64,000 bases of DNA from Delphinapterus leucas (GCF_002288925.2 NW_022098021.1:33347013-33411012); one strand, 5' to 3'; counted from the first letter of the stretch, positions 22,217-34,784 are shown. A program made the numbers and translations. The notes: generated by a model not told the origin, from the sequence alone.

Positions 22217-23917
22217 GTTTCTGTGTCAGTGGAAGTTCACGGTAATGGAATCTGACTGGTTTAATGTTAATGAATCACACTCCGTGGCTAGGTGCCTGCC
22301 TTTTGTCTTAAACACTAAAGTCAGACTTACAGCTCTGTTTGTAATTAAGCAGATGCTTTGCCTCACCACCCATCTTTCAGTTGCAGAAAATATGTTTCAT
22401 TGCAAAATTAAATTGGTATGTTTGTCTAATTAACTGCGAGAATCTGGACAAATTATTTCTCTCTCTTCTCCTTTTATTCCATAATCCTATTCAAAACCAG
22501 ATCCCAGAAGGAGAGACAGCACGTCCTCACCAGCTCAGCAAGGCTTTTGTGAGGCAGAGCTTCTTTCATTCCAGGCTCTGCTGCTCCAACAAAGAGGCCA
22601 GAATGTGAATGGTGACTCCAGTGGCCAAGGGAGTCTGATCTGCTCTCGAATCCTAATGTCCTAATGTGTGAGGCCTGGGGATCCCACTTCATCAGGAATC
22701 TGTCTAAGGAGAGGTCTCAGAACACACTATGCTGTGTAGTATGACCAACCAACCCAGTTTTCCCAGGACTCTGGAACATCTCAGGACATAGGACCTTCAG
22801 CGCTAGAACCAGCAGAGGTCAGTCAGCCTGGCTGTCTCAGGCCAAGGATCACATGCGACATTTTTGGCTGAGGACTTACCTGAGTGCCACACTAGGTGGA
22901 CGAATGCTGGGCAACAACTGGAGAGACTGGCATCGGGAAGCCAAAGACCAAGCTGCCCACTGCCCAGCTGTCTGTCGGATCTGGGCAGGGGGTGGCCTTG
23001 GCTTGTTGGGTAACTTCTGCTGTCCCCACGTGGAGAGCTCTGCACTCCAACAGCTCTTGCTCACTTCAGCGTCCCACCACTAGCGCCTGTTCAGTTACAG
23101 GATGTGGAATGTGCTGTGGTTATATTTCCTGGAAAGAGGCATATCACCTACATTCAGAGTAAGAGCAAATAACTTTAGATAACCTAGTACTGTGAATTTT
23201 TATCCATATGTTTTGATAGATTTGAGCACTCCAAGAACCATGCATTTACTGACTACAGTCAGCAAAAAAGAAACAAACCCAAGAAACAAATGGCAGGGAT
23301 TTGTTTCCACTCCCCTCTCTACACCTGGCTCCTGTATACCTGGCTCTGTCTGTCTGTCAGGAAAGTCCTTCTTCAGGACGGATGTTGCTCACTACCAATG
23401 TCACATCATTGACCACCTGGGCTCCCGTTTTCAGGAGCTGTTCTGGCCCAGGAGAAGTCCCAGTGAGGTGTCGGGGCTCAGAGTGCCCTCCAAGGGAGCA
23501 TCCCTGCTTGGGGCCAGGTCTGCACTGCATGGACTTCCTGCTTCTCTCCATCAGAGCATGGAGTCACTTCCCATGTGGTGGTTTTGCTTTCATTAAATTA
23601 GTTTCTCCTGAGGCTCATTCAGAGACAGGGACTTAATTATTATTGGCTCAATTACACTATCTTACCTAGGTATTAAAACACTTTTATGACCAGGTAATGC
23701 TAACAAGTTCCAAACGCTCTCTGATTCACTGCAATAATCCAAAACATAATAATTAGAATATAATGAATATGAATCTCATTCTTTCTTACCCCACAGTGTG
23801 ATAATCACAAACAGAACTTAATAAATCATCTATATAGAGATAAATGCTAGACTCTTCCCCGTATTATTGTCATGAATGCATTTTTAATTATTTGATCTGC
23901 TCTATGAATTAAAAGGA
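22217..23917. other. No feature recognised; moderately GC-rich part at 22800-23600
   Basis: No repeat recognised. Overlapping frames of 60-134 codons in several phases at 22800-23600 reflect higher GC. None shows a domain or a consistent splice pattern that I can support. Confidence 0.4.
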
Positions 23918-24070
23918 GAAACAGAACAAACATTTATTGAGCACCCATTACATGTCAAGCACTATTACTTGAGCAATAGAACTGTCATATCCCCATCTTG
24001 TATGAGTAGTTGAGTGATTCACCTAAGACCACACACCTAGTAATATAATAAAGAGCAATGCTCCACCTCT
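23918..24070 (-). repeat. MIR SINE, antisense
   Basis: AACATTTATTGAGCACCCAT, then a TCACCTAAGACCACACACCTAGTAA-type segment: MIR in reverse order. Confidence 0.75.
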
Positions 24071-24239
24071 CACAGGCCTACCACAGAGCTCACCTACAGC
24101 ATGCTGAGTGGTGCTAGCCCTCCTTCTTGCTCTGTTTTTGGGTGGCCCTAACACAAGGTATGTGAGGAGGTCAGGGTACTTCTCCAACAGAAGTATGAGA
24201 GAAAGGGGGAAGGCAGTGGAAGGAAGATGGCAGCTGGGA

Positions 24240-24550
24240 AGGTCAATTCTGAGTGTCAACTTGTCTGGGCTAAAGGATACCTAGATAGCTGGTAAACATT
24301 ATTTTTGGGTGTGTCTGTGAGGTTGTCTCTAGAACAGGTTAGCAATTCAGTCAGTAGATGTGAGTGGGCATCATCTAATTCACAGAGGGCCTGAATAGAA
24401 CCAAAAGGCAGTTTCTCTTGAATTCACTTGAGTTGGGACATCCATCTTCTCCTGCCCTTGGACATCAGCACTTTAGATTCCTGCACTTTGGACTCAGATC
24501 CGGACTTCTACCATTAGTCTCCTGATTCTCAGGTCTTTGAACTGAACTAC
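24240..24550 (+). repeat. Old LTR-like repeat, family unassigned
   Basis: GAGTGTCAACTTGTCTGGGC, ATTTTTGGGTGTGTCTGTGA and TTGGGACATCCATCTTCTCC are phrases of a common mammalian repeat in sense order, ending at an AT-rich microsatellite. Confidence 0.5.
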
Positions 24551-24551
24551 A

Positions 24552-24668
24552 CTATATATATATATGTATATACATATATATACATGTATTTTTCTCCCTA
24601 TTCCCCTGTATCTCTCTCTTTCCATATGTATGTATATATGTATATATATATGCACACACACACATATA
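24552..24668 (+). repeat. (TA)n/(TG)n compound microsatellite
   Basis: Alternating TATATA, TATG and CACACA stretches. Confidence 0.85.
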
Positions 24669-24677
24669 AAGAATGAT

Positions 24678-24725
24678 TGCTGTATTAATTGGGATTCTCC
24701 AGAGAAATAGAACCAATAAGGATAT
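24678..24725 (-). repeat. Antisense end of the same LTR-like repeat
   Basis: CTGTATTAATTGGGATTCTC and CAGAGAAATAGAACCAATA match the reverse complement of that repeat's usual end. It faces the copy at 24240-24550 across the microsatellite. Confidence 0.45.
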
Positions 24726-26030
24726 CTTTCTCTCTTTTTCTGATGTCTGAGTCCTTCTCTGTATCATTCAAAGTCAAGTTTTCCAGCTTGATATGAATCC
24801 TGAACTAGACCATAAATATTCATCTCCTTTAATTCCTTAACATTTGTCTAATCCTTTCTCTTGTTCATCTTGTGCTTTGCAGTTTGCCCATTTTACACTA
24901 TGTTCCTAGTGGGTCCAGGGAATTTTGGTTTTCCCTAGAATCCCTAAGAAACTCTCTGATCCCTTCTTCGTTGATTTTTTTGTTTGTTTGTTTACATATC
25001 AATTAGTATTTTAAGTCGTCACCTCATTTAACTGTAAATTCTACCCAGACTCAGATTCAAGAATACCCTGTACCTGCCTGGGACACTACCAGTGCATCCT
25101 GATATGATCATGGGGTCCTTTTCAATATTTTTTTTCTGAGTCCTTGAAATTTAAAGCAGTCCAATGGTTACCCTTTTGTATTTAAGATTTTTATCTAATT
25201 TGGCCTTTGGTATTGTGCAGTTCTCATTTTACTATTTTCTTTTTGCCATTAAAATATGTTAATTCATGTGCTTATGATTCGGTTACTTTGTTATTTGGAT
25301 TTATATAACTGCCATTTATAATTTTTTCTTCTGTCTTTCTCAGGCGTTTGCATATTCTCCCAGTTTATTATCATCTAAATGTTTCATCAGGTGTGTTATA
25401 TGCTCCTTTTCCATTAGTAGTGTTCAATGTTTATGGATCTTTGAGAGGCTCAAGGTCTGGAAATCCCAGGGGAAAACATAATACATGTGCTCAGTACAAT
25501 CTGTTGAAAATGATTCCAGGTTAGTAAAATAGTTTTAAAAGTTTTGCCACTTCCTTTTTTGGTATTGCTCCCTTATCCCTGTTGTCAAGGAAACATATCA
25601 AAACTTATTTCATTTTAAGATCTTTGGCCATTTCTGAGTACATGTGTAGCAAGCGTCAGTGTCTCTCATTTCAAGAGACAACATCCTCAATATATTTGGG
25701 AAAGAAATTATTTATCATGTATTTGTCTGTGAGTTGTCCACTTGGCAGCTAATTCTCTGAATTGCAAGTTCTTCTGAAACTGCTCTGCAGTGAACACCAC
25801 TCTCTTTGTTCTTGGTCACTGCCTGGACTTGCAGGACCATATCTTCCTCAGTGCAGTGTTGCCACTGCTTTGCTTTTATACCCAATAGGCTAAGCTCTGT
25901 GAGGCAGGGCTGAGTTCTTATTGAATATTTTCTGATCATCACATTCTCAGTACTCAGCATAATTTCCATCCCATAGTCAATTTGTAAGAGATCTATTTTG
26001 GGTGAATAAGTTTGTTAATTGTCTGCTATT
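24726..26030. other. No feature securely recognised
   Basis: Mostly unassigned. AATAGGCTAAGCTCTGTGAG near 25885 weakly recalls an L2 3' end. Confidence 0.35.
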
Positions 26031-26300
26031 TGTCAAGCACAGTGATGCTGGGCACTGAGGATCCAGTGGTTATCAAAAAGTCCATGCTTCTCATAGCCTG
26101 TAGTTTCACAGGGAAGATAAAGAATTAAATAGACAATTAGGATAATATATGATAAGTGATATGTCAGGTTGGTGAGGCAGAAGGAAAATGGGGAAGGAAG
26201 ATACAGGTAAGTGTTGAAGCAAGGGTCTAAGGATTGTAGGTGGGTAGGGAAGATGTGAAGATAGAGCATGGTCATAGAGAGGAGAGGGGTCTATGACCTG
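26031..26300 (-). repeat. L2 LINE fragment, antisense
   Basis: AGCACAGTGATGCTGGGCAC, then AATTAAATAGACAATTAGGA and ATATGATAAGTGATATG, in antisense L2 order. Confidence 0.5.
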
Positions 26301-28900
26301 GAGGAAGTGTTAAATGAAACAACTGGGAAGATTGATACTGTACTCAGAGAATGGGGTATTGGGTTCGTTATTTCAAAGGTACAGAAGATCCAGGCAAAAT
26401 CTATGCTCATGGTGTGCTGTGGGAAAGGATAGCCTGGAGGAGAAAGTTACTATCCAGGAATAGGTCAGAGAACTGCCAGGTCAGAGAACTCGTATCACCC
26501 AGTCCATTTTGCATGGCACCCACAGCCATGCAAAATGTGATCCAAAGCGTGTTGGCTGAAAGCGGGGAAAGCGTGTTACACAGGGAAATTGAGGTATAGT
26601 TATCTAAAGAAAAATAAGTGGATTCTGGGTGGTAGTAACAACAGTTATTTCTCTTATGAGACCAAGAGGTACCAGCAACAACTTCAAGAAGTTCAGGAGC
26701 TGGATCTTGTTTGTTCTTCAGAGTCATCACTTAGATGTTTTTGAGTGAAGATCACTTGCCTTTGTTCCTGATGAGGTGGTCGATTTGACTTCCTGGAATC
26801 TCAGGGTAGCTGAAATGCAGAGTTTGGAGGTTGCTGGCTGTGGGTCACACACCTCATCCTTCCAGCAGCCCCTTTGAGCTATGGTGGTAGGAGCACTGTG
26901 GCTACCATAGGCAGCCTCCTTTCTGGAAATCCCCTTGAGACACACAGATGGAGACTTGACAGAGACTTCCTATTGAACTTAGACCTGCAAGGCTTCCAGC
27001 CTCACTGCTGAAAACAACTATCTTGGAGGTGAAAGAAGGATAAAGGCACAGGGAGTTGGGGAGGGATTTGTGTGTAGAAGTGAAACTGAAATCTGTAGGT
27101 GAAGAGGAAGGTCCACAGTAAATTTCAGGATGATAGGAAAAAGAGAAGTTTTCCCTGGTCAGTGTTAACGTCTTGGAAGCCGGAGGCTAAATCTGCTCAT
27201 GGCACTTAGCCATGTGTAGTGATCTAATAATTAGAATCCTTTCCAAAATGTAAAAAGCCTCATTAGTAGGGAAAGTAACAAAATCTATTTTAGAAGAACT
27301 TAAGCAAATCTGAGAAGGGAAAAAAATAAAGTGATGGACAAGTTATTATATGGAACAGACATGAGCACATTATCTTAATCTCCTGGCCAGTATTCTCCCA
27401 GGCTTTGAGCCATTTTAATTCTCTTCCAACTTACAAATTACTTTAACATTTCTAAGGGACACTGATGTGTCTTAAATTGATAAGTGGAGTGTCAAACATC
27501 ACTTCCAGTAACAGGAAAAGAATCCACAGTCTTTAATTTTTATGTCTAATTGACTTCAGTAGTCAAATGTATATTATTTCTTAATTTGACACCTTCCATT
27601 TAAGAGGTCTTTTTTATATGCACCAGAGTCACAGGTGTGTAATTAGTCACTGGGAAGGCTAACTGTTCCAGATTCTTTTGACCTTATGGCTGGAAGAAAT
27701 TGAATTGTAACCTCATAAAAAGAAAAGAATTCTGGTCACTAGGGAAGGTGATTACATGGTCATTGACAATGTGAACTTGAATGGCTACACTAGCTCTTTA
27801 ATTATAACTAATCAAGAAGAAATGTTCAAGGTTGGAGAGCAGGCACTTGATAGGGGATAATGACCAGTACATAGGCAACTGGTATCAACACGGACAGGAC
27901 GAAGAGGCTGGAGCTTCCGGCTAGCTTGAGGTTTCAGCCAGGAGGAAGTACAAAACCTACTGAAGATTCAGCATCTGTCATTAAAATTACCATGTAAAGC
28001 GACGCATTTCTCTTCACTAAATCTCATGGTGGAGTTTTCCTTTGTTAGGATGGTGGTTCTGTTGTCTTTTCCCTCTTGAATTTTTCATGCTAATTTAGTG
28101 TTAATTCCTTTAAATGTGAAGGGGAGGAGGGAAGGAAAAAAAATAGCTGACAGCAGCATGTCAAAATCTTCCAGTAACCAAATTTTCTTGAATTTTCTTT
28201 ATATAGGTCTCAGTGGAAAAAAAAAAGTTTTTGTTTGTTTTTTCATTCCTAGCTGTGGCTTCAACATCCATCAGCTCAAAGCACCCAGGGCAGTTCTCAA
28301 TGCAAGACTAGATGAATAAATTAGTGATTGAACTAATGGGTGATTATGGGGACGTGAATGTTGTGAAGGACAAATGAAAGAAACTAAAAACTGAATTAAG
28401 GAAACAGCTTTAATAGGAGATCTCAGTTTATATACCTTTTGTAACACTGAAAATAGATGTATTTCTTGGAATTCTTTAAAGAAAGTCTGTTGAGAATACT
28501 TGTGAGATAATCCTTTTCAGTCAGTGATTACTTAATAAAGGTGAGAATATATAAACAGCTTTTGCCACCCACAGGCAAAGTACTGTTGTTTGTCAGGGTA
28601 ATGAAACTGGTTTCTGTTTATAGAAAACTAGGCAGTCCTCACTGGAGCTCCTGCTTCTCAACAATGAAAAAAAGTTCCAATAAAAAAATATGTGTGTTTT
28701 TTTAGAATATGAGGACAATATTTCTTCCTCAGTTCTAATGCTTCCTTCTGTGTGCATAGAACTTCTACTACAATAACATCTCTCTCCTTCCCTTGTTCCT
28801 TCTCTCCAGTTCACGAGACTTTATTTGGTATGTCAGTCTGGGAGAAGAAACTGACCCTCACCCTCATTTCCAGAGCTACTCTGCCCACAAGAAGCCTCTA
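26301..28900. other. No feature recognised
   Basis: A 2.6-kb stretch with no repeat that I can name. It includes a short T/GTTT run near 28230. Open frames up to 107 codons show no family resemblance. Confidence 0.4.
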
Positions 28901-28902
28901 GG

Positions 28903-28947
28903 TCAATGGTTTGCAAAGTGTGTCCTTGAACCAGCAGCATTAGGATC
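28903..28947. repeat. MER5-like left fragment
   Basis: GGTTTGCAAAGTGTGTCCTT followed by GAACCAGCAGCATTAGGATC resembles the first part of a MER5 element. The rest may continue at 30352. Confidence 0.4.
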
Positions 28948-29084
28948 CCCCGGAGACAGGTTGTATAAATGAGCTAAAGATGACCTTTGTATATTGGTTC
29001 TATGTTGTTTACTTTTTCACAGCAGCCTGGGACCAGTTAACATAAAAGTACACTGGCACCCAGCTCCATTTTTACGTATCCATT

Positions 29085-30001
29085 TTTTTCTTCCAGGTTT
29101 ATTGAGATCTAATTGTTATACAGCACTGTATACATTTAAAGTCTACAGCGTAATGATTTGATTTGCATACATCATTGATTATCACAAGTTTAGTAAGCAC
29201 TCATCTAGATATAAAATTAAAGAAATAGAAAAATTTACTTTTCTTGTGATAAGAACTCTTAGGATTTACTCTCTTTACAACTTTTCATATGTAATGTACA
29301 GCAGGGTTAATTCATTACATCCCTAGTACTTATTTATCTTATAGTTGGAAGTTTTTACATTTTGAATGCTTTCATCCAGTTATGCTCCCTGCCCTTACCC
29401 CCACCTCTGGCAGCACAAATCTGATCTTTTTTTATGACTTTGTTTGTTTTTGAAGTATAATTGACCTACAACACTATGTTAGTTTCTGTTACACAACCTA
29501 GTGATTCAATATTTCTACACATTTCAAACTGATCATCAGGATAAATCTAGTTACGATATGTCACCATACAAAGATATGACATAGTTATTGACTATATTCC
29601 CCACACTGTACATTTCATACCCTGGACCCATTTATTTTTATGCAGCTGGAAGTTTGTACCCCTCAATCTCCCTCATCTATTTCTCCCCTCCCCCTCATTT
29701 CTCTTCCCCTCTGGCAAGCACATGTTTTTTCTCTGTATCTATGACTTTGTTTCTGTTTTGTTTGTTCATTTGTTTTGTTTTGTTTTTTAGATTCCACATA
29801 TAAGTGAAATCATATGGTATTTGTCTTTCTCTGTCTGACTTATTTCACTTAGCATAATACCAAGTGGGTCCATCCATGTTGTCACAAATGGCAAGATTTC
29901 ATTCTTCCTTATGGCTGAGTAATGTTCCATCGTGTGTGTGTATGTATATACACACACACACATATATATATATACACACCACACTTTCTTTATCATGTCC
30001 A
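29085..30001 (-). mobile_element. L1M-type L1 3' end, antisense
   Basis: Antisense L1 3' UTR with two related modules (CTTGTGATAAGAACTCTTAG and GTTGGAAGTTTTTACATTTT; later CTGGAAGTTTGTACCCCTC). The last ORF2 codons follow (antisense of ISLICGI and QTEKDKYH, minus-strand frame 30002-29787, with MEHYSAIRKNEILPFVTTWM). Older than the L1s at 5417 and 40188. A TG/TA microsatellite sits at 29935-29985. Confidence 0.85.
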
Positions 30002-30011
30002 TTTTTTAAAG

Positions 30012-30350
30012 TACAGCCCTAATAAGCAGACTTTTAACCATATAGATCCTGCCTGCTTTGTTTATCCCATGAAATTACACCCTTCTGCTAACGACAGAAA
30101 AGATAAGGTAAATCCTGCAATTATAAATAAGGCTCCAAGCTCCTGGTGACCTTCAGAGCTCTGTGACCCAGAGACTCTCTGTTGGGTAGCTAAGCAACAA
30201 CAGATAGACACACGATCCCCTTTCTGGGTGGTAGCCTCTGGATTGACTTATGCCGTGAGGGACTTTTCCAACATGCAAACATGTCAAAGTGTCACTCAAA
30301 TAAAGCTTGATGATCTTATGGTCACATCTGTTTCCTTGATCAGATCCCTG
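30012..30350 (+). repeat. Possible solo LTR, unassigned
   Basis: CTCAAATAAAGCTTGATGAT with a downstream TCTGTTTCCTTGATCAG has the look of a retroviral LTR R/U5 region with poly(A) signal near 30298. Boundaries and family are not resolved. Confidence 0.3.
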
Positions 30351-30351
30351 G

Positions 30352-30478
30352 AACTCACCACAGAATTGCAAATATTCAGGCCCTGCCTCAGATCCACTGA
30401 ATCAGAAACTCTTGGTTGGGGACCAGAAATCTGTGTTTTGATAATCCCTTCAGTTGATTGTGTTGCATGCTGAAGTTT
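30352..30478. repeat. MER5A-like DNA transposon relic
   Basis: GAATTGCAAATATTCAGGCC, CACTGAATCAGAAACTCTTG and GAAATCTGTGTTTTGATAAT follow MER5A order. Confidence 0.75.
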
Positions 30479-30565
30479 TACTACTGCCTAAGTTTTACAG
30501 GGCAGGAACCCCTCCGTGAGGCCTACAGTTCTCCAGCTCTTTTGCTATGACCTGGTAAGTAAGTT

Positions 30566-31075
30566 TCTGTATTATTAATCTGTTGCAGTGTAACAAATTA
30601 CCCTCAGAATTTAGTGGCTTAAAACAGTAAACATTTTTACCTCACAGTTTCTGTGGGTCAAGAATTCGGAAGCAGCTTAGCTGGGTGGTTCTGGCTGAGG
30701 GTTTCCCATGTGGTTACAGTCAGGATGATGGTTGAGTGTCAGTCAGCTAGGGGCTCGACTGGGAGTGTCTCTCCCAGGATGGCTCACTCCCATGGCTGCT
30801 GGCAAGAGGCCCCAGTTCCTCACCATGTGAGTCTCTCTGTCAGGCTGCTTGGGTAACCTCGTGACATGTCCCCCAGAGTGAGAGATCCAAAAGAGAGCAG
30901 GATAGAAGTTGCTACGTCTTTTATAACCTAGCCTCAGAAGTCATATTTGCCATTTTCACAGTATCTTATTGGTCACGCAAGTCAGCCCTGTTCAGTGTGG
31001 GAGAAGGCTTCACAAGGACACGCATACCAGGTGGCAGGGATCTTTAGGGGCCATCTTGGAGACTGACGACCATAT
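30566..31075 (-). mobile_element. MLT1-type LTR, antisense (long form)
   Basis: AGTGGCTTAAAACAGTAAAC, GCTTAGCTGGGTGGTTCTGG, CAGTTCCTCACCATGTGAGT and GGGGCCATCTTGGAGACTGA are the reverse complement of an MLT1-group MaLR LTR. A related fragment lies at 47350-47460. Confidence 0.78.
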
Positions 31076-31639
31076 TCTCTCTAAATCAGGAAGGAAACAT
31101 TGGCAACATAAGTTTCCCAAATGTCAACCTAAATAAAGAGTTAAACTGAGGCAAGATGAAATTATGAGAAATTGAGTTTATTAGGGAACAGCTGAGGAAT
31201 TGCAATTCTGGAAACGCATGCTGTAGCAAGTTACAGGCAAGTCCTTTGAGGGTTGGGGGTGGGCTATATTTACGGAGTGCAAAGTGGAGGATGTACAGCC
31301 AGAGCACGAGCAGTAAGTTCATTGACTTGGAGATGGGGAGAGCTTCTTGGCAGATGTTCATTGGTCAGGAGATAAACCTCAGTCTTCCATAAATCAAGCA
31401 TTTAAAGGAAATCAGTCCTTCCATTCTTAAATTCTGTTCTTCTGGGGGTACGTGTATGAGATTCTCTATTTCATATCCTCTGGTTCCATTTTAGATTGAA
31501 ATCCTTTCACATGAGCATGGCATGTATCTATAATCAAAGGGGATATTTTTTCTGTCTGTTCATGCCCCTGTAATTGACCTCTCAAAACCCAAGATATAAA
31601 AAACTGATGATAATTCCTCTTTTGTGTTTTTTCTAGTTA
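31076..31639. other. Unassigned; possible antisense LTR at about 31130-31450
   Basis: GAAATTGAGTTTATTAGGGA could be an antisense AATAAA region of an LTR. Not firm. Confidence 0.25.
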
Positions 31640-32640
31640 ACTGCCTACTATATGCATCTCTGCCAGGATGTCCCACAGCACCTCAAGCTCAAAATTAAAT
31701 TCCTGATATACCCCGCTAAACCTATTTAAAGCAAAATTTTCTTCTCATAGTCAAAAGCACCACCATCCATCCAGCTGCCCAAGTCAGGAACCTGGGAGCC
31801 TCTCTGAACTCCTGCCCCCCGAGTCCTGTTACTCAGCAAATCCTGCTTACTTTATCCCCTGAATAGCTCTCAAACTGTTCCACCTCCCTATTTCACGACC
31901 ACAATCTTTTTATCTCAACGCAACTGATGTTGCAGCCATCAGCTGGTCTCCCGTCTTTCCCTAGTTTAGAAGTGGGACAGAGTCGGGGCAGGGAGGCCAG
32001 CTGGAGGTTGTGGTGTCATTCCTATTGAAAGAGAAATGTTGTGATGGTGAAGAAGCAAAATGACTAATGTGAGAGCTACTCAGGAGATAAAATAATCAGG
32101 ACTTCGTGATTTTTCTAAAGTGTTATTTTCTTTAAACCCTTAGATAGTTCACTTTTGTCCTTAAAGTCCCAATTCACAGTATGCACGCAACACCTTCTTG
32201 ACACCCAGTGGATTTTATCTCCACTTCTTCTCTCGCACACTACACTCAGCAAGTCTAAGCTTACTTCAGACCCATGATTGCCAATTCCTACTCACACCAA
32301 ACCTTTTTGCTTTTCCTCCTCCATCTGAAATGCCCTTGGCCTCATCCTATTCATTTACAGAGTTTTTGTGTGTTCTCTGGGGCTTGGTTTAGGTGTTCCC
32401 TTCTCTCTTAGGTCTTTTCTGACTCCCAAGTTTGGGGTAGAAGATTTTCTGTGGTTTCCCTCAGCACCCCTGGTTAACTAAGCATAACATTTACCAGTAT
32501 TGAGATGACGTTACTTGCAGCTCTCCTCCACTAAACTCTACATTGCCCAAGGCCAGGACCATGTCTTACTAAGCATTGTGTGCCCAGCCCCTGACACATG
32601 TTCAGCATTTTATACAGTTTGTTGAATAAATGACTACTTT
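31640..32640 (+). repeat. L2 LINE, long 3' part
   Basis: CACCACCATCCATCCAGCTG and GTCAGGAACCTGGGAGCCTC (upstream part), a GTCTTTTCTGACTCCCAAG segment, then GCCCAGCCCCTGACACATG and TTTGTTGAATAAATGAC at the 3' end. This is the longest L2 copy here. Confidence 0.8.
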
Positions 32641-33490
32641 CATATTATCATTTAATATGTTATTATGCTTCTATTCTCAGTGAGAGGTTTTCTCCTTTGA
32701 TCAATGGCTCATTGTTTCCCTTTGTATTCTCTGCCCTCCCTCTCTCCCTTCTGCCCCATACCTCCTCCCCTCTTTCCCACTTCCTTTCTTCCCTTCATCA
32801 TTTCCCAAACCTTTATTGATCTCCTACTGTACTCCAGTAAGTGCTCTTCTGACTTCTACTATTTCTTCACACTTTCTGCCCTAGATTTCTCCAGTTGCTA
32901 TTTTCTATTTTAACCAAGAATATGGATAATTTTCAAGATCATTCTAACATATATCTAACCTTATAATAAGTATAGTAGACAAAAGGCTTTGTGTTGAATC
33001 ACAGATGTGATGCCTTTGACTCATGGTGATGCACGTCTTGTTTTATTTTCTTTCTTAAACATATAAACATACCTGGGTGAACAGGTGGACAGAGTTCCTT
33101 CTAGAGGACTATGCTTGTGAGGAAAAGCGTACTAAGGCTATCTGCAGAACTTCACAGTGTGTGAGTAGAAGTTAATGTGGCTGTGTCCAAAATCACAAAT
33201 CATGGAGATTTATGTGACAGAAGTGTGCTGGTAAACTGATTCTCTGAAAAAAGAATCCCTGATTTATAGCATTTGCCAGTTTTCATGGTATAAATACTCC
33301 TACCATAGTTGATTTCGAGCTACCAGTATGACATCATTGAACATGGAGTTGGGAAGTGAGGGTAGAATCAGTTCTCACCAACTGGTACAAGCTGGTCCAA
33401 CACATCACTGCTGTATCAGGGGTCATAGGCTTCCAGGAAGGGAGCGCTGGTTGCTATTATTAGTTTTCTCAACACCTTGCTCTCTTTTCT
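32641..33490. other. No feature recognised
   Basis: Includes a pyrimidine-rich stretch at 32740-32800. No repeat or gene signal. Confidence 0.4.
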
Positions 33491-33491
33491 G

Positions 33492-33540
33492 TTTTTTTTT
33501 AAAAATTTTATTTACATATAGTTGATTTACAATGTTGTGC
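33492..33540 (-). mobile_element. Ultra-short L1 3' end scrap, antisense
   Basis: Poly(T), then an AAATTTTATTTACATATAG segment and TTGATTTACAATGTTGTG is the reverse of an L1 3' terminus, about 49 bp. It is flanked by CTTGCTCTCTTTTCTG (left) and a related CTTGTTCTCTC (right). Confidence 0.7.
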
Positions 33541-33550
33541 TTGTTCTCTC

Positions 33551-33752
33551 TTTTTTTTTCTGTGGTACGCGGACCTCTCACTGCGGTGACCTCTCCTGTT
33601 GCGGACCACAGGCTCTGGATGCGCAGGCTCAGCGGCCATGGCTCACGGGCCCAGCCGCTCTGCAGCATGTGGGATCTTCCCGGACCGGGGCATAAACCCG
33701 TGTCCCCTGCATCGGCAGGCGGACTCTCAACCACTGGGCCACTAGGGAAGCC
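33551..33752 (-). mobile_element. Short CHR-type SINE, antisense
   Basis: Head GGGCTTCCCTAGTGGCCCAG on the minus strand, body CAGAGCGGCTGGGCCCGTGA and tail GTACCACAGAAAAAAAAA. The right flank CCTGCTTTCTTTTCTG matches the flank left of the L1 scrap with two differences, so scrap and SINE share one target. Confidence 0.9.
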
Positions 33753-33767
33753 CTGCTTTCTTTTCTG

Positions 33768-34784
33768 AAACTTGCCCTACCCACTGAAGAATTGTCAGCC
33801 AGATTTTTCTGATTGGATCAGGGATGCTCCACTCAAGTTGGGCTGAGCAAAGTACTTTTTAGAAAACTTGGATTTGGAATTATTCTGGCTGATTTCATGA
33901 ACAGAGGTATAAATCAGGGGTTAGTTACAGTGACCGTTTCCTTCACATGCACTTAGGATAGAATAAACCCCATCTGCAGCAAAAGAGACATAGCAACAGG
34001 ATACGGAGAGAAGGGAAAGGCTGTGTTTCCATAGGTCTTTAGCATCTGAGCATGAGGAATGTTCCTCCCTGTCGATGGATGGGAGAGACTCCTTCTTTCT
34101 ACCTTACCTTTGCTTAAGCTAGTCCCATGTTATTTGAAAATAGATTTGCTAATAGCAAAAAGGATCTGGATGAAAAACAACAATTTATCATGCCTTTCTT
34201 TCTTGCATTCATCCTCCCAACTATTTATCCAGATATTAACTTCTGAAATCATAAATTATTGATTAAAGATTTAAGAGAAGGAATGGTTCTTAGAGAGGAT
34301 TTCTTTCATTATATCAACTTCCAATGGACTGGTGGTTTTCAAAGCATCTTTCCTGAGAGCCTAGCATTTCTCTGAACTGCCTCAGGGTCTGGAAGGACAA
34401 GTACAGTGGGCAGAGGTCCAGACTTCAATTGTAGCATCAATCAGAACAGCTCTGGGCTTATCTCTTTTAAATGTTTTTTGTTCTATTTATGATTTCATTT
34501 ACGTAAGTGTTTGCCCTGCTGAAGCCTTAGGTAAAATTGTGGGGAGATCAGAACCCTTAGTGCTCCTTCCTGCTCCTGCTCTCCTCTCAGGTATCTGTGT
34601 CCTCTCACACTCCTCATTAGATCTGTTCACCACTGCAGCTCTCAGTAAAGGGATAGATAACTTAGAATACGCAAGTATATAAGACTTGAAGTGTTACCTT
34701 TCTAAGCCTACCTGCATCAAAGAGGAGGACAACTGGAAACCAAGAGAAGCAGCTATAATACTAATACTAATAACAATAATAAAA
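33768..34784. other. No feature recognised
   Basis: Unique-looking sequence, no repeat or coding signal. Confidence 0.4.

Noticed and set aside
22803..23636. Cluster of overlapping 60-134 codon frames
   Set aside because: Overlap in several phases on both strands, no domain, no consistent splice signals. Explained by higher GC and few stops.
24552..24668. CRISPR-like or regularly spaced array
   Set aside because: Simple TA/TG microsatellite without spacers. No CRISPR is expected in a mammalian genome.
30012..31640. Endogenous retrovirus with gag/pol/env
   Set aside because: Only LTR-like pieces are seen. No retroviral coding motifs were found anywhere in the window.
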